The position numbers and the translations under genes are program-made. Shown here piece by piece: positions 31,995-41,239 of a stretch of DNA of 42,118 bases (position 1 is the stretch's first letter; every line of letters begins with the position of its first letter). Below the pieces are notes generated by a model, which had not been told where the DNA came from, searched no databases, and saw nothing but the letters and a program-made list of their open reading frames with translations. The stretch is from NCBI GenBank assembly GCA_002394385.1, contig DGTS01000035.1:50389-92506 (forward strand), given 5' to 3'. The stretch is from Prevotella sp. UBA4330. GTDB taxonomy: Bacteria; Bacteroidota; Bacteroidia; Bacteroidales; Bacteroidaceae.

Positions 31995-34760
31995 ATGAAA
32001 AAGATTCAGGATATAGTTAAAGAGAAGATTCTCATACTCGACGGTGCTATGGGAACGATGATTCAACAATATAATCTTGTTGAAAAGGATTTCCGTGGCG
32101 AAAGGTTTGCTGACAGCAAGTGCCTGTTGAAAGGTAATAATGACATATTAAATATTACCCGCCCAGACGTCGTGGAAGATATTCACAAAAAGTATCTTGT
32201 TGCTGGAGCGGACATTATAACGACAAATACTTTTAGCAGCCAACGCATCAGTCAGGCTGATTACTCCTTGCAGGACATCTGCGAGGAGATGGCTTTTGAA
32301 GGTGCAAGGATTGCTCGCATAACAGCAGACAAGTACTCAACAGAAGACAAACCGAGATATGTTGCCGGCAGTATAGGTCCCACCACCAAGACGTGTTCTA
32401 TGAGTAGCGACATCAGCAGCCCTGCTGCTCGCGACCTTATATATGACGACCTCCGCGAAGCATATTGCGAGCAAGTTAGGGGAATGATAAGGGGTGGCGT
32501 CGATGCAGTACTTGTCGAGACAATCTTCGACACTCTTAACGCTAAATGCGCTATAGATGCCTCGATGTCTGTCATGAAGGAAACAGGTGTCCAATTGCCC
32601 ATTATGCTTTCTGTTACAGTAAGCGATTTGGCTGGCCGAACGCTTAGCGGCCAGTCGCTCGATGCCTTTTTGGCAAGCATCAGTTCCTATCCTATATTCT
32701 CTGTCGGGTTGAACTGTTCTTTTGGAGCAAAGCAGATGTATCCCTACATAAAGGAAATCTCTCGTAAGGCACCTTATTATATCAGCGCCTATCCTAATGC
32801 GGGACTGCCCAACTCCTTAGGACTTTATGACGAGACCCCCGAAAGCATGGCTGGAGAGATTTCCCGCTTTATAGACGAAGGACTTGTCAATATCATCGGC
32901 GGGTGTTGCGGCACTACCGATGAGTTTATTGCGAAGTATGTGCAACTGGCTAAAGACAAGCCTACTCATGTTGTTGCAGAGAGAAGCAACAACATCGTAC
33001 TAAGTGGTTTGGAGAAACTGGAACTCACCCCAGAAATATCGTTTGTGAATGTCGGCGAGCGTTGCAATGTTGCGGGCAGCCGTAAGTTCTTGCGTCTTAT
33101 TAAGGAGAAGAACTACGACGAGGCTTTGCAGATAGCGCGCAAGCAGGTGGATGATGGCGCGCTGGTCATTGATGTCAATATGGACGACGGACTGCTTGAT
33201 GCCGCTCGTGAGATGACTGTATTCCTTAATCTTATTGCGTCTGAACCCGACATCGCAAAGGTTCCTATAATGATTGACTCCAGCAAATGGGACGTGATAC
33301 TTGCTGGCCTGAAATGCGCACAAGGCAAGTGCATCGTTAACTCCATCTCATTGAAAGAGGGCAAGGATGTCTTTATCAGTCATGCCCGTGATGTCATGCG
33401 CTTTGGTGCAGCCGTAGTGGTAATGTGTTTTGACGAGAAAGGGCAGGCAACCACATACGAGCGCAAGATAGAGATTGCTGAACGTTCATACAAGATACTT
33501 GTTGAAGAGGTGGGCATGCCCCCTTCGGATATCATCTTCGACCCCAATATCCTCTCCGTATCAACGGGCATCCCCGAGCATGACTCTTATAGCCTCGACT
33601 TTATAAGAGCAACCAAGTGGATAAGAGAAAACCTGCCCATGGCTAATGTTAGTGGGGGAGTGAGCAATCTTAGTTTCTCGTTCCGTGGCAACAACTACAT
33701 CCGCGAGGCGATGCATGCTGTGTTCCTTTATCATGCCATCAACAATGGAATGAACTTCGGCATTGTCAATCCAGCCACAAGTGTCATATATGACGACATA
33801 CCAAAGGAGCAACTTGAGATCATTGAAGGCGTAATCCTTAACAAGTCGGCTGATGCTTCAGAGCACCTCATAGAACTCGCACAGAAAATTAGCGAGCAAC
33901 AGGAGCAGCAGAAGCAAGGCGCTGCAATCACCAATAGCAATTCGAAAGCAGCGGACGAGTGGCGAAGCCAGAGTCTTGAGGAGAGGCTGAAGCATGCTTT
34001 GGTAAAGGGTATAAGCAACTATCTTGAGGAGGATCTGCAGGAAGCAATAAAGGTTTACCCTCGCGCTATTGATATTATTGAAGGACCCCTTATGGCAGGT
34101 ATGAATGTTGTGGGCACGTTGTTCGGCGAGGGCAAGATGTTTCTTCCGCAGGTGGTAAAGACTGCACGAACGATGAAGGAGGCGGTGGCCATACTCAATC
34201 CTTATATAGAAGCAGAGACGTCAGGCGACTCGGCAAAAGCCGGGAAAGTGTTGTTGGCTACCGTGAAAGGAGACGTTCACGATATCGGAAAGAATATCGT
34301 TGCAGTCATAATGGCATGCAACAATTACGAGGTGATAGACATGGGCGTTATGGTTCCGGCAGAGGAAATCGTAAAAAAGGCCATTGATGAGAAGGTGGAT
34401 ATTATCGGGCTTAGCGGTTTGATAACACCGAGTCTTGAGGAAATGGTCAATGTGGCCGAGTCGTTGCGTGCTGCTGGCCTGAACACTCCGATAATGATTG
34501 GCGGAGCAACAACGAGCAAATTGCACGTGGCTCTGAAGATTGCGCCTGTCTATAACGGTCCTGTGGTATGGCTGAAAGATGCTTCGCAGAATGTCCTCGT
34601 CGCCTCTAACTTGATGAGCAATGACGAGGAGAAGAAGTTTGAGCATTCTCTTGATGAGGAGTATCAGACGCTGAGGGAAAAGTATAACTCGGAACATCAG
34701 GAACAACTGGTAGATTTGGACAAGGCTCGCGAGGAAAAACTAAACCTTTTTAAGGAATAG
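31995..34760 (+). CDS. metH: Cobalamin-dependent methionine synthase without activation domain
   Basis: 921 residues. The homocysteine domain (about 1-315) has the zinc ligands Cys in GLNCSFG and the pair in IGGCCGTTDE. The pterin domain follows (about 345-620, FVNVGERCNVAGSRKF). A cap and a B12 domain with DVHDIG (Asp760, His762) come next, ending near 880. The protein then stops after a charged helix. The SAM-binding reactivation domain (about 330 residues in E. coli, total 1227) is missing, and the 60 bp behind the stop do not continue it. Reactivation would need a separate protein. No cobalamin riboswitch is visible in the 31-bp upstream gap. Confidence 0.95.
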   Translation: MKKIQDIVKEKILILDGAMGTMIQQYNLVEKDFRGERFADSKCLLKGNNDILNITRPDVVEDIHKKYLVAGADIITTNTFSSQRISQADYSLQDICEEMAFEGARIARITADKYSTEDKPRYVAGSIGPTTKTCSMSSDISSPAARDLIYDDLREAYCEQVRGMIRGGVDAVLVETIFDTLNAKCAIDASMSVMKETGVQLPIMLSVTVSDLAGRTLSGQSLDAFLASISSYPIFSVGLNCSFGAKQMYPYIKEISRKAPYYISAYPNAGLPNSLGLYDETPESMAGEISRFIDEGLVNIIGGCCGTTDEFIAKYVQLAKDKPTHVVAERSNNIVLSGLEKLELTPEISFVNVGERCNVAGSRKFLRLIKEKNYDEALQIARKQVDDGALVIDVNMDDGLLDAAREMTVFLNLIASEPDIAKVPIMIDSSKWDVILAGLKCAQGKCIVNSISLKEGKDVFISHARDVMRFGAAVVVMCFDEKGQATTYERKIEIAERSYKILVEEVGMPPSDIIFDPNILSVSTGIPEHDSYSLDFIRATKWIRENLPMANVSGGVSNLSFSFRGNNYIREAMHAVFLYHAINNGMNFGIVNPATSVIYDDIPKEQLEIIEGVILNKSADASEHLIELAQKISEQQEQQKQGAAITNSNSKAADEWRSQSLEERLKHALVKGISNYLEEDLQEAIKVYPRAIDIIEGPLMAGMNVVGTLFGEGKMFLPQVVKTARTMKEAVAILNPYIEAETSGDSAKAGKVLLATVKGDVHDIGKNIVAVIMACNNYEVIDMGVMVPAEEIVKKAIDEKVDIIGLSGLITPSLEEMVNVAESLRAAGLNTPIMIGGATTSKLHVALKIAPVYNGPVVWLKDASQNVLVASNLMSNDEEKKFEHSLDEEYQTLREKYNSEHQEQLVDLDKAREEKLNLFKE

Positions 34761-34820
34761 TAGTCAAACAAGACGTAGCAAAAGATAATAAAACAAACGA
34801 AATAACGTAATATATAATAT

Positions 34821-35441
34821 ATGATAAAGAATATCCTCTTCGACCTGGGTGGTGTCATAATGACCATTGACCAGCCGCAGGCAGTAAGGCGTTTCAAGGA
34901 AATAGGACTGAAAGATGCCGAGACAAGGCTCGACCCCTATACTCAGAAAGGTATTTTCGGCGAACTCGAGGAGGGTAAGATAGATGCTGAAACGTTCCGT
35001 CTGGAACTAAGCAAGATGGTAGGGCACGAACTTGCTCACGAAGAGTGTCTATATGCGTGGCGTGGCTATTGCAAGGAAGTGCCGCTGAGGAATCTCAAGG
35101 CGTTGCGCCGGCTGAGGAGCGAAGGCTATCGTCTCATACTGCTCTCCAATACTAATCCTTATATGATGGAGTGGGCAATGAGCAGCAGTTTCGATGGTAT
35201 GGGCAACTCCATTGACTCTTATTTCGACATGTCGTTCCGCAGTTACGAGTGCGGGATGATGAAGCCTTCAAGGGCATTTTTCAAACATGTGATAGACACG
35301 GTAGGGATAGCCCCAGACGAAACACTCTTCCTCGACGACGGGAAGGCAAACGTAGAGTCTGCTGCCGAACTCGGGATAAAACCGTTCCTCACTACGAACG
35401 GCGAAGACTGGACAACTGAAATATATAATTATTTACGATAA
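34821..35441 (+). CDS. HAD-family phosphatase, YihX-like
   Basis: 206 residues. Motif I is ILFDLGGVIM, with the nucleophile Asp but Gly at the usual second-Asp position, as in YihX. Motif II is LILLSNTNPYMMEWA, motif III is the Lys in CGMMKPSRAFFKHV, and motif IV is TLFLDDGKANVESAAELG. The four-helix cap lies at about 15-85. E. coli YihX acts on alpha-glucose-1-phosphate; the substrate here is unknown. The 60 bp upstream are A-rich without a clear promoter. Confidence 0.9.
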   Translation: MIKNILFDLGGVIMTIDQPQAVRRFKEIGLKDAETRLDPYTQKGIFGELEEGKIDAETFRLELSKMVGHELAHEECLYAWRGYCKEVPLRNLKALRRLRSEGYRLILLSNTNPYMMEWAMSSSFDGMGNSIDSYFDMSFRSYECGMMKPSRAFFKHVIDTVGIAPDETLFLDDGKANVESAAELGIKPFLTTNGEDWTTEIYNYLR

Positions 35442-35459
35442 AACTTAAAACAACTTATT

Positions 35460-35864
35460 ATGAAAAGAATTCTTCTTGCCCTGACGATGGCATTATTTAT
35501 CGTTTCGTCTGGCTTCGCCAAGACGGCTTACAGGATTTTGTACAGCGCAGAACAGAATGTTCAGACTAAGGTATATACCAACAAACTTCATGAAGTGAAC
35601 ATTGTGATTCTTCGAGACGGCGACGACTCGATGGTCATCGACAGCAAATACTTCAAACTTTCTAATAAAGTGGTTACCGACAACGAGTTGTATCATGCCG
35701 TTCAGTATGATGCTACCGATCTCAGCGGACGCACTTTCGTCGTTAGTTTCAGACAAAACAAGGGCGTAGATCCCGCTATGGAGCATCAGGTGATATTCTT
35801 CTCTACATCTGACATATACACTTGGACATATTATATTTCGGAGAAACCAATAGAAGTAAACTAA
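35460..35864 (+). CDS. Small exported protein of unknown function
   Basis: 134 residues with a signal peptide (MKRILLALTMALFIVSSGFAK). The rest is predicted beta-rich and has no Cys (NIVILRDGDDSMVIDSKYFKL, RTFVVSFRQNKGVDP, WTYYISEKPIEVN). I do not recognise a family. It lies 18 bp after the HAD gene and 7 bp before map, so it is likely co-transcribed. Confidence 0.75.
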   Translation: MKRILLALTMALFIVSSGFAKTAYRILYSAEQNVQTKVYTNKLHEVNIVILRDGDDSMVIDSKYFKLSNKVVTDNELYHAVQYDATDLSGRTFVVSFRQNKGVDPAMEHQVIFFSTSDIYTWTYYISEKPIEVN

Positions 35865-35871
35865 TCAAGAA

Positions 35872-36726
35872 ATGAAAAGAAAGAGATGGCATCTGATGCC
35901 CGGACAACCCATTACCGAACTTGACAAACGCGTGATGTACTGGGAGAGTAAAGGGAAAGAGGTGCCAACTAGAGACCTTATAAAGACTCCCGAGCAGATA
36001 GAAGGTATCCGCGAGGCTGGCAAACTGAATACCGCCGTGCTCGACGAGGTGGCAAAGAACATACACGAGGGAATGTCAACACTCGAGATTGACGAGATAG
36101 TATATAACTACACCACAAGTCATGGCGGCACACCTGCGCCCCTCAACTATGAGGGATTCCCCAAGAGCGTGTGCACAAGCATCAATGAGGTGGTGTGTCA
36201 CGGCATCCCTAAGGCAGAGGACATCCTTCAGGAAGGCGACATCATCAATGTTGATTGCACCACAATTCTTAACGGCTATTTTGCCGATGCTTCCCGTATG
36301 TTTATCATCGGAAAGACCACGCCAGAGAAAGAGCAACTGGTGCGCGTGGCAAAGGAGTGCCTTGAGATAGGCATGAATGCCGCCAAGCCTTATTGTTTCG
36401 TTGGCGACATTGGCAACGCCATACAGAAGCATGCCCATAAGTATAACTACGGCATCGTGCGTGACCTTTGCGGGCATGGTGTCGGAAATGCCTTCCATGA
36501 GGAACCTGATGTGGTTCACTATGGCCGCAAGGGTACAGGAATGTTGCTTGTGCCGGGAATGGTGTTTACCATCGAGCCAATGGTGAATATGGGCACATGG
36601 CGCGTCTTTGTTGATTCTGAAGACCCGTACGGATGGGAGGTAATCTCTGACGACGAGAAACCGAGCGCACAATGGGAGCACACCTTTCTTATGACTGAGG
36701 AGGGGTTAGAGATACTTACTTATTAA
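35872..36726 (+). CDS. map: Methionine aminopeptidase, type I
   Basis: 284 residues. Metal ligands are visible: Asp in INVDCTT, Asp in GYFADASRMF, His in LCGHGVGNAFHEEP, Glu in FTIEPMVN and Glu in QWEHTFLM. The substrate-site His is in VCHGIP. An N-terminal extension of about 30 residues (MKRKRWHLMPGQPITELDKR) goes beyond the E. coli enzyme. Map removes the starting Met from new proteins. It is followed 2 bp later by tsaD. Confidence 0.96.
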   Translation: MKRKRWHLMPGQPITELDKRVMYWESKGKEVPTRDLIKTPEQIEGIREAGKLNTAVLDEVAKNIHEGMSTLEIDEIVYNYTTSHGGTPAPLNYEGFPKSVCTSINEVVCHGIPKAEDILQEGDIINVDCTTILNGYFADASRMFIIGKTTPEKEQLVRVAKECLEIGMNAAKPYCFVGDIGNAIQKHAHKYNYGIVRDLCGHGVGNAFHEEPDVVHYGRKGTGMLLVPGMVFTIEPMVNMGTWRVFVDSEDPYGWEVISDDEKPSAQWEHTFLMTEEGLEILTY

Positions 36727-36728
36727 TC

Positions 36729-37760
36729 ATGCAGACAAAAGACATATTTATATTAGGCATCGAGAGCAGTTGCGACGACACATCAGCCGCCGTGCTACGC
36801 AACGGAGTGCTCTTGAGCAACGTTACGGCATCGCAGGATGTGCATAAGGCTTATGGTGGTGTGGTGCCCGAGTTGGCTTCGCGCGCCCATCAGCAGAATG
36901 TGGTTCCCGTGGTGGACCAGGCATTGAAGCGTGCAGGCATCGAGAAGGAACAACTGTCGGCCATCGCTTTTACACGCGGTCCCGGACTCATGGGCTCTCT
37001 GCTCGTGGGTGTCAGTTTTGCCAAGGGGCTGGCTCGTTCGCTCGAAATTCCGCTCATCGACGTTAATCACCTGCAAGGCCACGTCATGGCTCATTTCATC
37101 AAAGAGTCAGACGATGACTCTTCTATGCCGCCGTTGCCGTTTATCTGCCTTTTGGTAAGTGGAGGCAATTCGCAGATAGTCAAGGTGAATGCCTATAACG
37201 ACATGCAAGTGCTGGGGCAGACGATAGACGATGCTGCGGGCGAAGCGATAGACAAGTGCTCCAAGGTGATGGGGCTGGGCTATCCTGGCGGTCCCATCAT
37301 CGACCGTTTGGCACGTCAGGGTAATCCCGAGGCGTATAAGTTCAGTGAGCCGCATATCCCTGGTCTCGACTATAGTTTTAGCGGACTGAAGACCTCGTTC
37401 CTCTATAACCTCAGAGACTGGGTGAAAGAAGACCCCGACTTTGTGGAGCATCACAAGGAAGACCTTGCTGCCTCGCTCGAACATACTATTGTGAGCATAC
37501 TGATGAAAAAACTGCGACTTGCGGTCAAGCAGACAGGCATCAAGCATGTAGCCCTTGCAGGGGGTGTGAGTGCCAACAATGGTCTCCGCAATGCCTTCCG
37601 CGACCATGCTGAGCGTTATGGATGGACAATATACATCCCCAAGTTCAGTTACACCACGGATAATGCTGCCATGATAGGCATCACGGGCTATTACAAGTAT
37701 CTTGACAACGACTTCTGCAGCATTGACAAGCCTGCTTTCTCAAAAGTGACATTTAAATAA
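36729..37760 (+). CDS. tsaD: tRNA N6-adenosine threonylcarbamoyltransferase TsaD
   Basis: 343 residues. The ASKHA fold starts with ILGIESSCDDTSAAVL. Iron ligands lie in HLQGHVMAHF, and LLVSGGNSQIV plus ALAGGVSANNGLR are the nucleotide-binding parts. TsaD moves threonylcarbamoyl from its AMP carrier to A37 of tRNAs reading ANN codons. tsaB, tsaC and tsaE are not in the window. It starts 2 bp after map, and cinA follows after 11 bp. Confidence 0.97.
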   Translation: MQTKDIFILGIESSCDDTSAAVLRNGVLLSNVTASQDVHKAYGGVVPELASRAHQQNVVPVVDQALKRAGIEKEQLSAIAFTRGPGLMGSLLVGVSFAKGLARSLEIPLIDVNHLQGHVMAHFIKESDDDSSMPPLPFICLLVSGGNSQIVKVNAYNDMQVLGQTIDDAAGEAIDKCSKVMGLGYPGGPIIDRLARQGNPEAYKFSEPHIPGLDYSFSGLKTSFLYNLRDWVKEDPDFVEHHKEDLAASLEHTIVSILMKKLRLAVKQTGIKHVALAGGVSANNGLRNAFRDHAERYGWTIYIPKFSYTTDNAAMIGITGYYKYLDNDFCSIDKPAFSKVTFK

Positions 37761-37771
37761 ACAAATATCTT

Positions 37772-38269
37772 ATGGAATTAGAAAACAGAATACTAAGCAA
37801 AGAGATTCATCGTCTTCTTTACGAAAAAGAGAATTCGTTAGGAACGGCAGAGAGTTGCACTGGTGGTCGCATAGCCGAGGCCATCATTGCTGCTCCGGGC
37901 TCTTCTCACTATTTTAAGGGCAGCATCGTCTCGTATGTTGACGAGATAAAAGAGAAGTTACTGCATGTCGATGCGAAACTTATAGAGGAGAAGAATGCGG
38001 TAAGCGAAGAGGTGGCGAAGGCTATGGTGGAAGGTGCGTGCGACGCGCTTAACGTTGATTATGCTATTGCTGCCACGGGCTTTGCCGGTCCTGGTGGCGG
38101 CACCCACGAGATACCCGTCGGCACTATATGGATAGCATGCGGCACAAAGGGTGATGTTGTGACAGAGAAAATCTTTGCTGACGAGGGGCGTGACCTTAAC
38201 ATAGCCAACGCTACAAATCGTGCCCTGCATTTGTTCCTCGGCTATCTTACCGAGAAATTGGGTGAATAA
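37772..38269 (+). CDS. pncC: CinA-family nicotinamide-nucleotide amidohydrolase (PncC)
   Basis: 165 residues holding only the C-terminal CinA domain: LGTAESCTGGRIAEAIIAAPGSS with the catalytic Ser, GSIVSYVDEIKEKLL, YAIAATGFAGPGGG and GTIWIACG. The N-terminal MoaB-like half of full CinA is absent. The enzyme removes the amide from nicotinamide mononucleotide in NAD salvage. It ends the map-tsaD-pncC unit; a terminator follows at 38449. Confidence 0.92.
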   Translation: MELENRILSKEIHRLLYEKENSLGTAESCTGGRIAEAIIAAPGSSHYFKGSIVSYVDEIKEKLLHVDAKLIEEKNAVSEEVAKAMVEGACDALNVDYAIAATGFAGPGGGTHEIPVGTIWIACGTKGDVVTEKIFADEGRDLNIANATNRALHLFLGYLTEKLGE

Positions 38270-38448
38270 CTGTCGGGGTGTCGAGTTGCGACTACTAAGT
38301 TAAAGTGGTCATGTGTTGGCTTATTTCTTGCCCGCTTGTGGCTTCTTGGACTGTAGGGAGGCACATATGGCAAGATGAATGATGTACAATTCGGACATCA
38401 CTTGTGTATATCTTGTGTGGTAATAAGTATATTATTGACTATACGAAG

Positions 38449-38500
38449 AGAGGAGTTAAGATTCAGAAAGTATCTGTTGTCTTAACTCCTCTGTTTTGTT
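38449..38500 (+). terminator. Terminator between pncC and ribH
   Basis: AGAGGAGTTAAGA (38449-38461) pairs perfectly with TCTTAACTCCTCT (38480-38492), 13 bp around an 18-nt loop, followed by GTTTTGTT. The genes on both sides converge on it, so it may serve ribH as well, although the minus-strand side has no T-run. The remaining bases from 38270 to 38448 show no gene or repeat that I can support. Confidence 0.85.
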
Positions 38501-38512
38501 GTGTGTGGGGTG

Positions 38513-38989
38513 TTAGAATTTTGCCATCTTTATTGCATCTATAGCACATTCATCACCTTTGTTACCGAGTGTGCCTCCGGCACGGTCTTTTGCCTGTTGC
38601 AGGTCGTTAGTGGTCAGAAGACCATAGATTACGGGCACCTGACTTGTGGCATTGAGTTGTGCTATGCCTTGTGTCACTCCTTGGCAGATATAGTCGAAGT
38701 GTGGTGTCTCGCCTCTGATGACGCTTCCGAGTATTATCACGGCGTCGTAGCCGTCGTTGAGTGTCATCTGGTGGGCTCCGTAGATGAGTTCGAAACTGCC
38801 GGGCACGGTTTTCACATGTATGTTTTCTGGCAGTGCTCCGTGCTTTTCGAGTGTGGTGACGGCACCTTCGAGAAGTGCGCCGGTAATCTCAGGATTCCAT
38901 TCTGCGACGACTATACCGAAACACATGTTGGATGCGTCGGGCACTTTGCTGCTGTCGTAGTCGGAGAGGTTGTGGAGTGCTGTAGCCAT
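38513..38989 (-). CDS. ribH: 6,7-dimethyl-8-ribityllumazine synthase
   Basis: 158 residues. Typical parts are GIVVAEWNPEITGALLEGAVTTL, VKTVPGSFELIYGAHQM, VIILGSVIRGETPHFDYIC with the catalytic His and VPVIYGLLTTNDLQQAKDRAG. It makes the lumazine precursor of riboflavin from a ribityl-pyrimidinedione and a butanone phosphate. Other rib genes are not near. It starts 3 bp behind the TPR membrane protein on the same strand. Confidence 0.97.
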   Translation of the reverse strand: MATALHNLSDYDSSKVPDASNMCFGIVVAEWNPEITGALLEGAVTTLEKHGALPENIHVKTVPGSFELIYGAHQMTLNDGYDAVIILGSVIRGETPHFDYICQGVTQGIAQLNATSQVPVIYGLLTTNDLQQAKDRAGGTLGNKGDECAIDAIKMAKF

Positions 38990-38992
38990 GTA

Positions 38993-39691
38993 TTATTTAA
39001 CTGAAGCGCGCTCAATGTATTTGTCAATCTCCTGCTGAATGTTAGAGTTGACATACTTCTGCTTTATCTCCTGGTAAATCTTGAGGGCGTCGTCTTTCTT
39101 GCCCTGCTGATTGAGGATGTCTGCGGCATAAAGGAGGAATTGTGGAGAGAGCGAGTTGTTGACTCCGTCCACAGCACGCTTGTCTGCAATGCTTGCAGCC
39201 TTCTTGTAAGTGTCAACAGCCTTGTCCAACTGGTTGGTGTTGGCGTATGCTGCTGCCAGTGCATTGATTGCTGCTGGTGCAACGAGGGCATCGTCTGCTG
39301 TAGAGTAAGCCTCGAAGCATTTCAGTGCTTCGTTCCATTTCTTCTGCTGAGCATAGCAGATTCCTGCATAGAGGTTAGCAAGATTGCCAGCGTCGGTGTT
39401 GCTGTACTCATCGGCAATCTTCAGGAAGCCGGCGAAACTTGCCTTGTCTCCGTTGAGTGCCTTGTCGTACTGCTCTGCATCGAGGTACTGCTGTCCCTTA
39501 GCGAGTTCGGTGCTTGCCTTCTGTGCGCGTGGCTCCAGATAGTAGTTCTTGAAGAGGAAAATGCCGAGCACTATCACGATAAGTGCTGCCAGAGCATAAA
39601 GAATAGGCTTGCGGTATTTCAGAAACAAAGCCTCTTTCTTGTTCAGAGCGTCGTCTTCAACAACACTCTTCTTAATGTCTTTTTTTGCCAT
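38993..39691 (-). CDS. Membrane-anchored TPR protein upstream of ribH
   Basis: I use the ATG at 39691 (232 residues, MAKKDIKKSVVEDDALNKKE); the longer frame runs into the promoter. A cytoplasmic tail is followed by one span (about 31-50, ILYALAALIVIVLGIFLF), then TPR units in the periplasm: LAKGQQYLDAEQYDKAL, AGICYAQQKKWNEALKCFEAY, NQLDKAVDTYKKAASI and KKDDALKIYQEIKQKY. The layout resembles YfgM-type anchored TPR proteins, but this is only likeness of build. A TAATTTTG box lies at 39731-39738. Confidence 0.85.
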   Translation of the reverse strand: MAKKDIKKSVVEDDALNKKEALFLKYRKPILYALAALIVIVLGIFLFKNYYLEPRAQKASTELAKGQQYLDAEQYDKALNGDKASFAGFLKIADEYSNTDAGNLANLYAGICYAQQKKWNEALKCFEAYSTADDALVAPAAINALAAAYANTNQLDKAVDTYKKAASIADKRAVDGVNNSLSPQFLLYAADILNQQGKKDDALKIYQEIKQKYVNSNIQQEIDKYIERASVK

Positions 39692-39730
39692 TATTTTAAT
39701 GTTTTGTTTAATCAAACAGAATTCGGGATG

Positions 39731-39738
39731 CAAAATTA
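39731..39738 (-). promoter_or_regulatory. -7 box TAATTTTG of the TPR-ribH pair
   Basis: The minus strand reads TAATTTTG, matching TAnnTTTG, about 40 bp before the ATG at 39691. No clear upstream TTTG is seen. Confidence 0.45.
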
Positions 39739-39818
39739 CTCAATTTATCTCACATAGTGAAAACTTTTGCTCGTTTTTTTTCCCTATCTCCAAAATAATT
39801 ACGAAATTTGCAAGCGGA

Positions 39819-40919
39819 ATGATACTAAAGAAACTCTCTATACTTAATTATAAGAACATTGGCGAGGCTGAACTTGAACTCTCGCCAAAACTGAATTGTC
39901 TTGTAGGGAATAACGGCGAGGGCAAGACAAACTTGCTCGATGCCGTGTATTACTTATCGTTCTGTCGCAGTGCAAGTACTAATATCGATTCGCAGGTGAT
40001 ACGCCACGACGAGGACTTCTTCATGCTGCAAGGCACATACGAGAGTGAAACGGGTGACGAGGAACTTGTTTATTGCGGCATGAAGCGCGGAACGAAGAAA
40101 CACTTTAAACGCAATAAAAAGGAGTATCGACGTTTGTCGGAACACATTGGCTTGCTGCCTCTGATAATGGTGTCGCCAGCAGACACAGCATTGATAGAGG
40201 GCGGCAGCGAGGAACGCAGGAAACTGATGGATGTGGTAATATCGCAGTATGACCGCAACTATCTTGATTCTCTCAACCGTTACAACAAGGCGTTGCAGCA
40301 GCGCAACTCGCTTCTGAAACTTGAGGAAGAGCCCGACACGTCGTTACTTGAGATATGGGAAGAGCAGATGGCACGAGAAGGAGAGTTTCTTTACAGTAAA
40401 CGTGACGAGTTTATTAATCTTTTGTCGCCGCTGTTCCAGCAAATATATCAGCGCATTTCCGAGGATAAGGAGAAGGTGAGCCTTCGCTACGTATCCCACT
40501 GCCAGCGTGGCCCGTTGCTCGATGTGATACAGCGCGACCGTGCCAAGGACCGTATCATGGGATTCTCGCTCCATGGTGTGCATCGTGATGACTTGGAAAT
40601 GATGCTTGGCGACTATCCCATGAAGCGGGAGGGAAGCCAGGGACAGAACAAGACCTTTGTCGCTGCGCTGAAACTGGCTCAACTACAGTTCCTGAAGTCT
40701 AAAGTGGGTACGGCCCCATTGCTTTTGCTTGACGATATCTTTGACAAACTCGACGCCCATCGCGTAGAGCAGATAATACGTCTTGTGGGAACTGAGGACT
40801 TCGGACAGATTTTCATCACAGACACTAACCGTGCAAATATAGACAAGATACTGCAAGGCAGTGGTGCCGACTACCGCTTGTTTGAGGTTGAACAGGGAAA
40901 AGTGAGAGTATATGTTTAA
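39819..40919 (+). CDS. recF: DNA replication and repair protein RecF
   Basis: The ATG at 39819 gives 366 residues starting MILKKLSILNYKNIGEAE, the usual RecF opening; the longer frame from 39609 runs over the divergent gene. Walker A is GNNGEGKT at 30-37. The signature region is near GSQGQNKTFVAALKLAQL, and Walker B is LLLLDDIFDKLD. RecF helps load RecA at gaps in single-stranded DNA. It overlaps the DUF721 gene by 8 bp, as is common in Bacteroidetes; dnaA, dnaN and gyrB are not adjacent. Confidence 0.97.
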   Translation: MILKKLSILNYKNIGEAELELSPKLNCLVGNNGEGKTNLLDAVYYLSFCRSASTNIDSQVIRHDEDFFMLQGTYESETGDEELVYCGMKRGTKKHFKRNKKEYRRLSEHIGLLPLIMVSPADTALIEGGSEERRKLMDVVISQYDRNYLDSLNRYNKALQQRNSLLKLEEEPDTSLLEIWEEQMAREGEFLYSKRDEFINLLSPLFQQIYQRISEDKEKVSLRYVSHCQRGPLLDVIQRDRAKDRIMGFSLHGVHRDDLEMMLGDYPMKREGSQGQNKTFVAALKLAQLQFLKSKVGTAPLLLLDDIFDKLDAHRVEQIIRLVGTEDFGQIFITDTNRANIDKILQGSGADYRLFEVEQGKVRVYV

Positions 40920-41202
40920 GAAAGATGTGTTGCCTTTGTCAGACGTGCTGAACCGTGCTCTGCGGCAGGAGGGGCTTGAGACGCCCATGCTGCAATACCG
41001 TCTTATTGACTCTTGGGAGTCGGTGGTGGGGAAGACCGTGGCGCGCTATACTGGCGAAAAATATATCCGTAACCAGGTGCTTTTCGTTAAAATACTTAAT
41101 CCTGCCCTCCGCTCAGACCTTAACATGATGCGTACTGATATAGTGAACCGCCTTAATCAAATTGTCGGCTCGCGTATTATCATAGATATCCGCATTTACT
41201 GA
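40912..41202 (+). CDS. DUF721 (DciA-like) protein
   Basis: 96 residues with the DUF721 pattern: PLSDVLNRALRQEGLE, LIDSWESVVGKTVARYT and a beta-rich end (QVLFVKILNPALRSDLN...). In other bacteria DUF721 proteins include DciA, the loader or operator of the replicative helicase. Overlap with recF (ATG inside its last codons) suggests coupled translation and a role in replication or repair. The 37 bp behind it hold a short GTTTGGTT direct repeat. Confidence 0.88.
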   Translation: MFKKDVLPLSDVLNRALRQEGLETPMLQYRLIDSWESVVGKTVARYTGEKYIRNQVLFVKILNPALRSDLNMMRTDIVNRLNQIVGSRIIIDIRIY

Positions 41203-41239
41203 GATAATTGGAGTTTGGTTGTTTGGTTGTTTAGGAGTT

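Noticed and set aside
31995..34760. metH broken by a frameshift
   Set aside because: The frame ends cleanly after a charged helix and only 60 bp separate it from the HAD gene; no activation-domain remnant is seen in any frame.
38270..38448. Hidden small gene or RNA between pncC and the terminator
   Set aside because: No frame with coding character and no clear fold apart from the terminator; nothing supportable.
38501..39004. 167-codon plus-strand frame opposite ribH
   Set aside because: ribH on the minus strand is certain; the plus frame is its complement.
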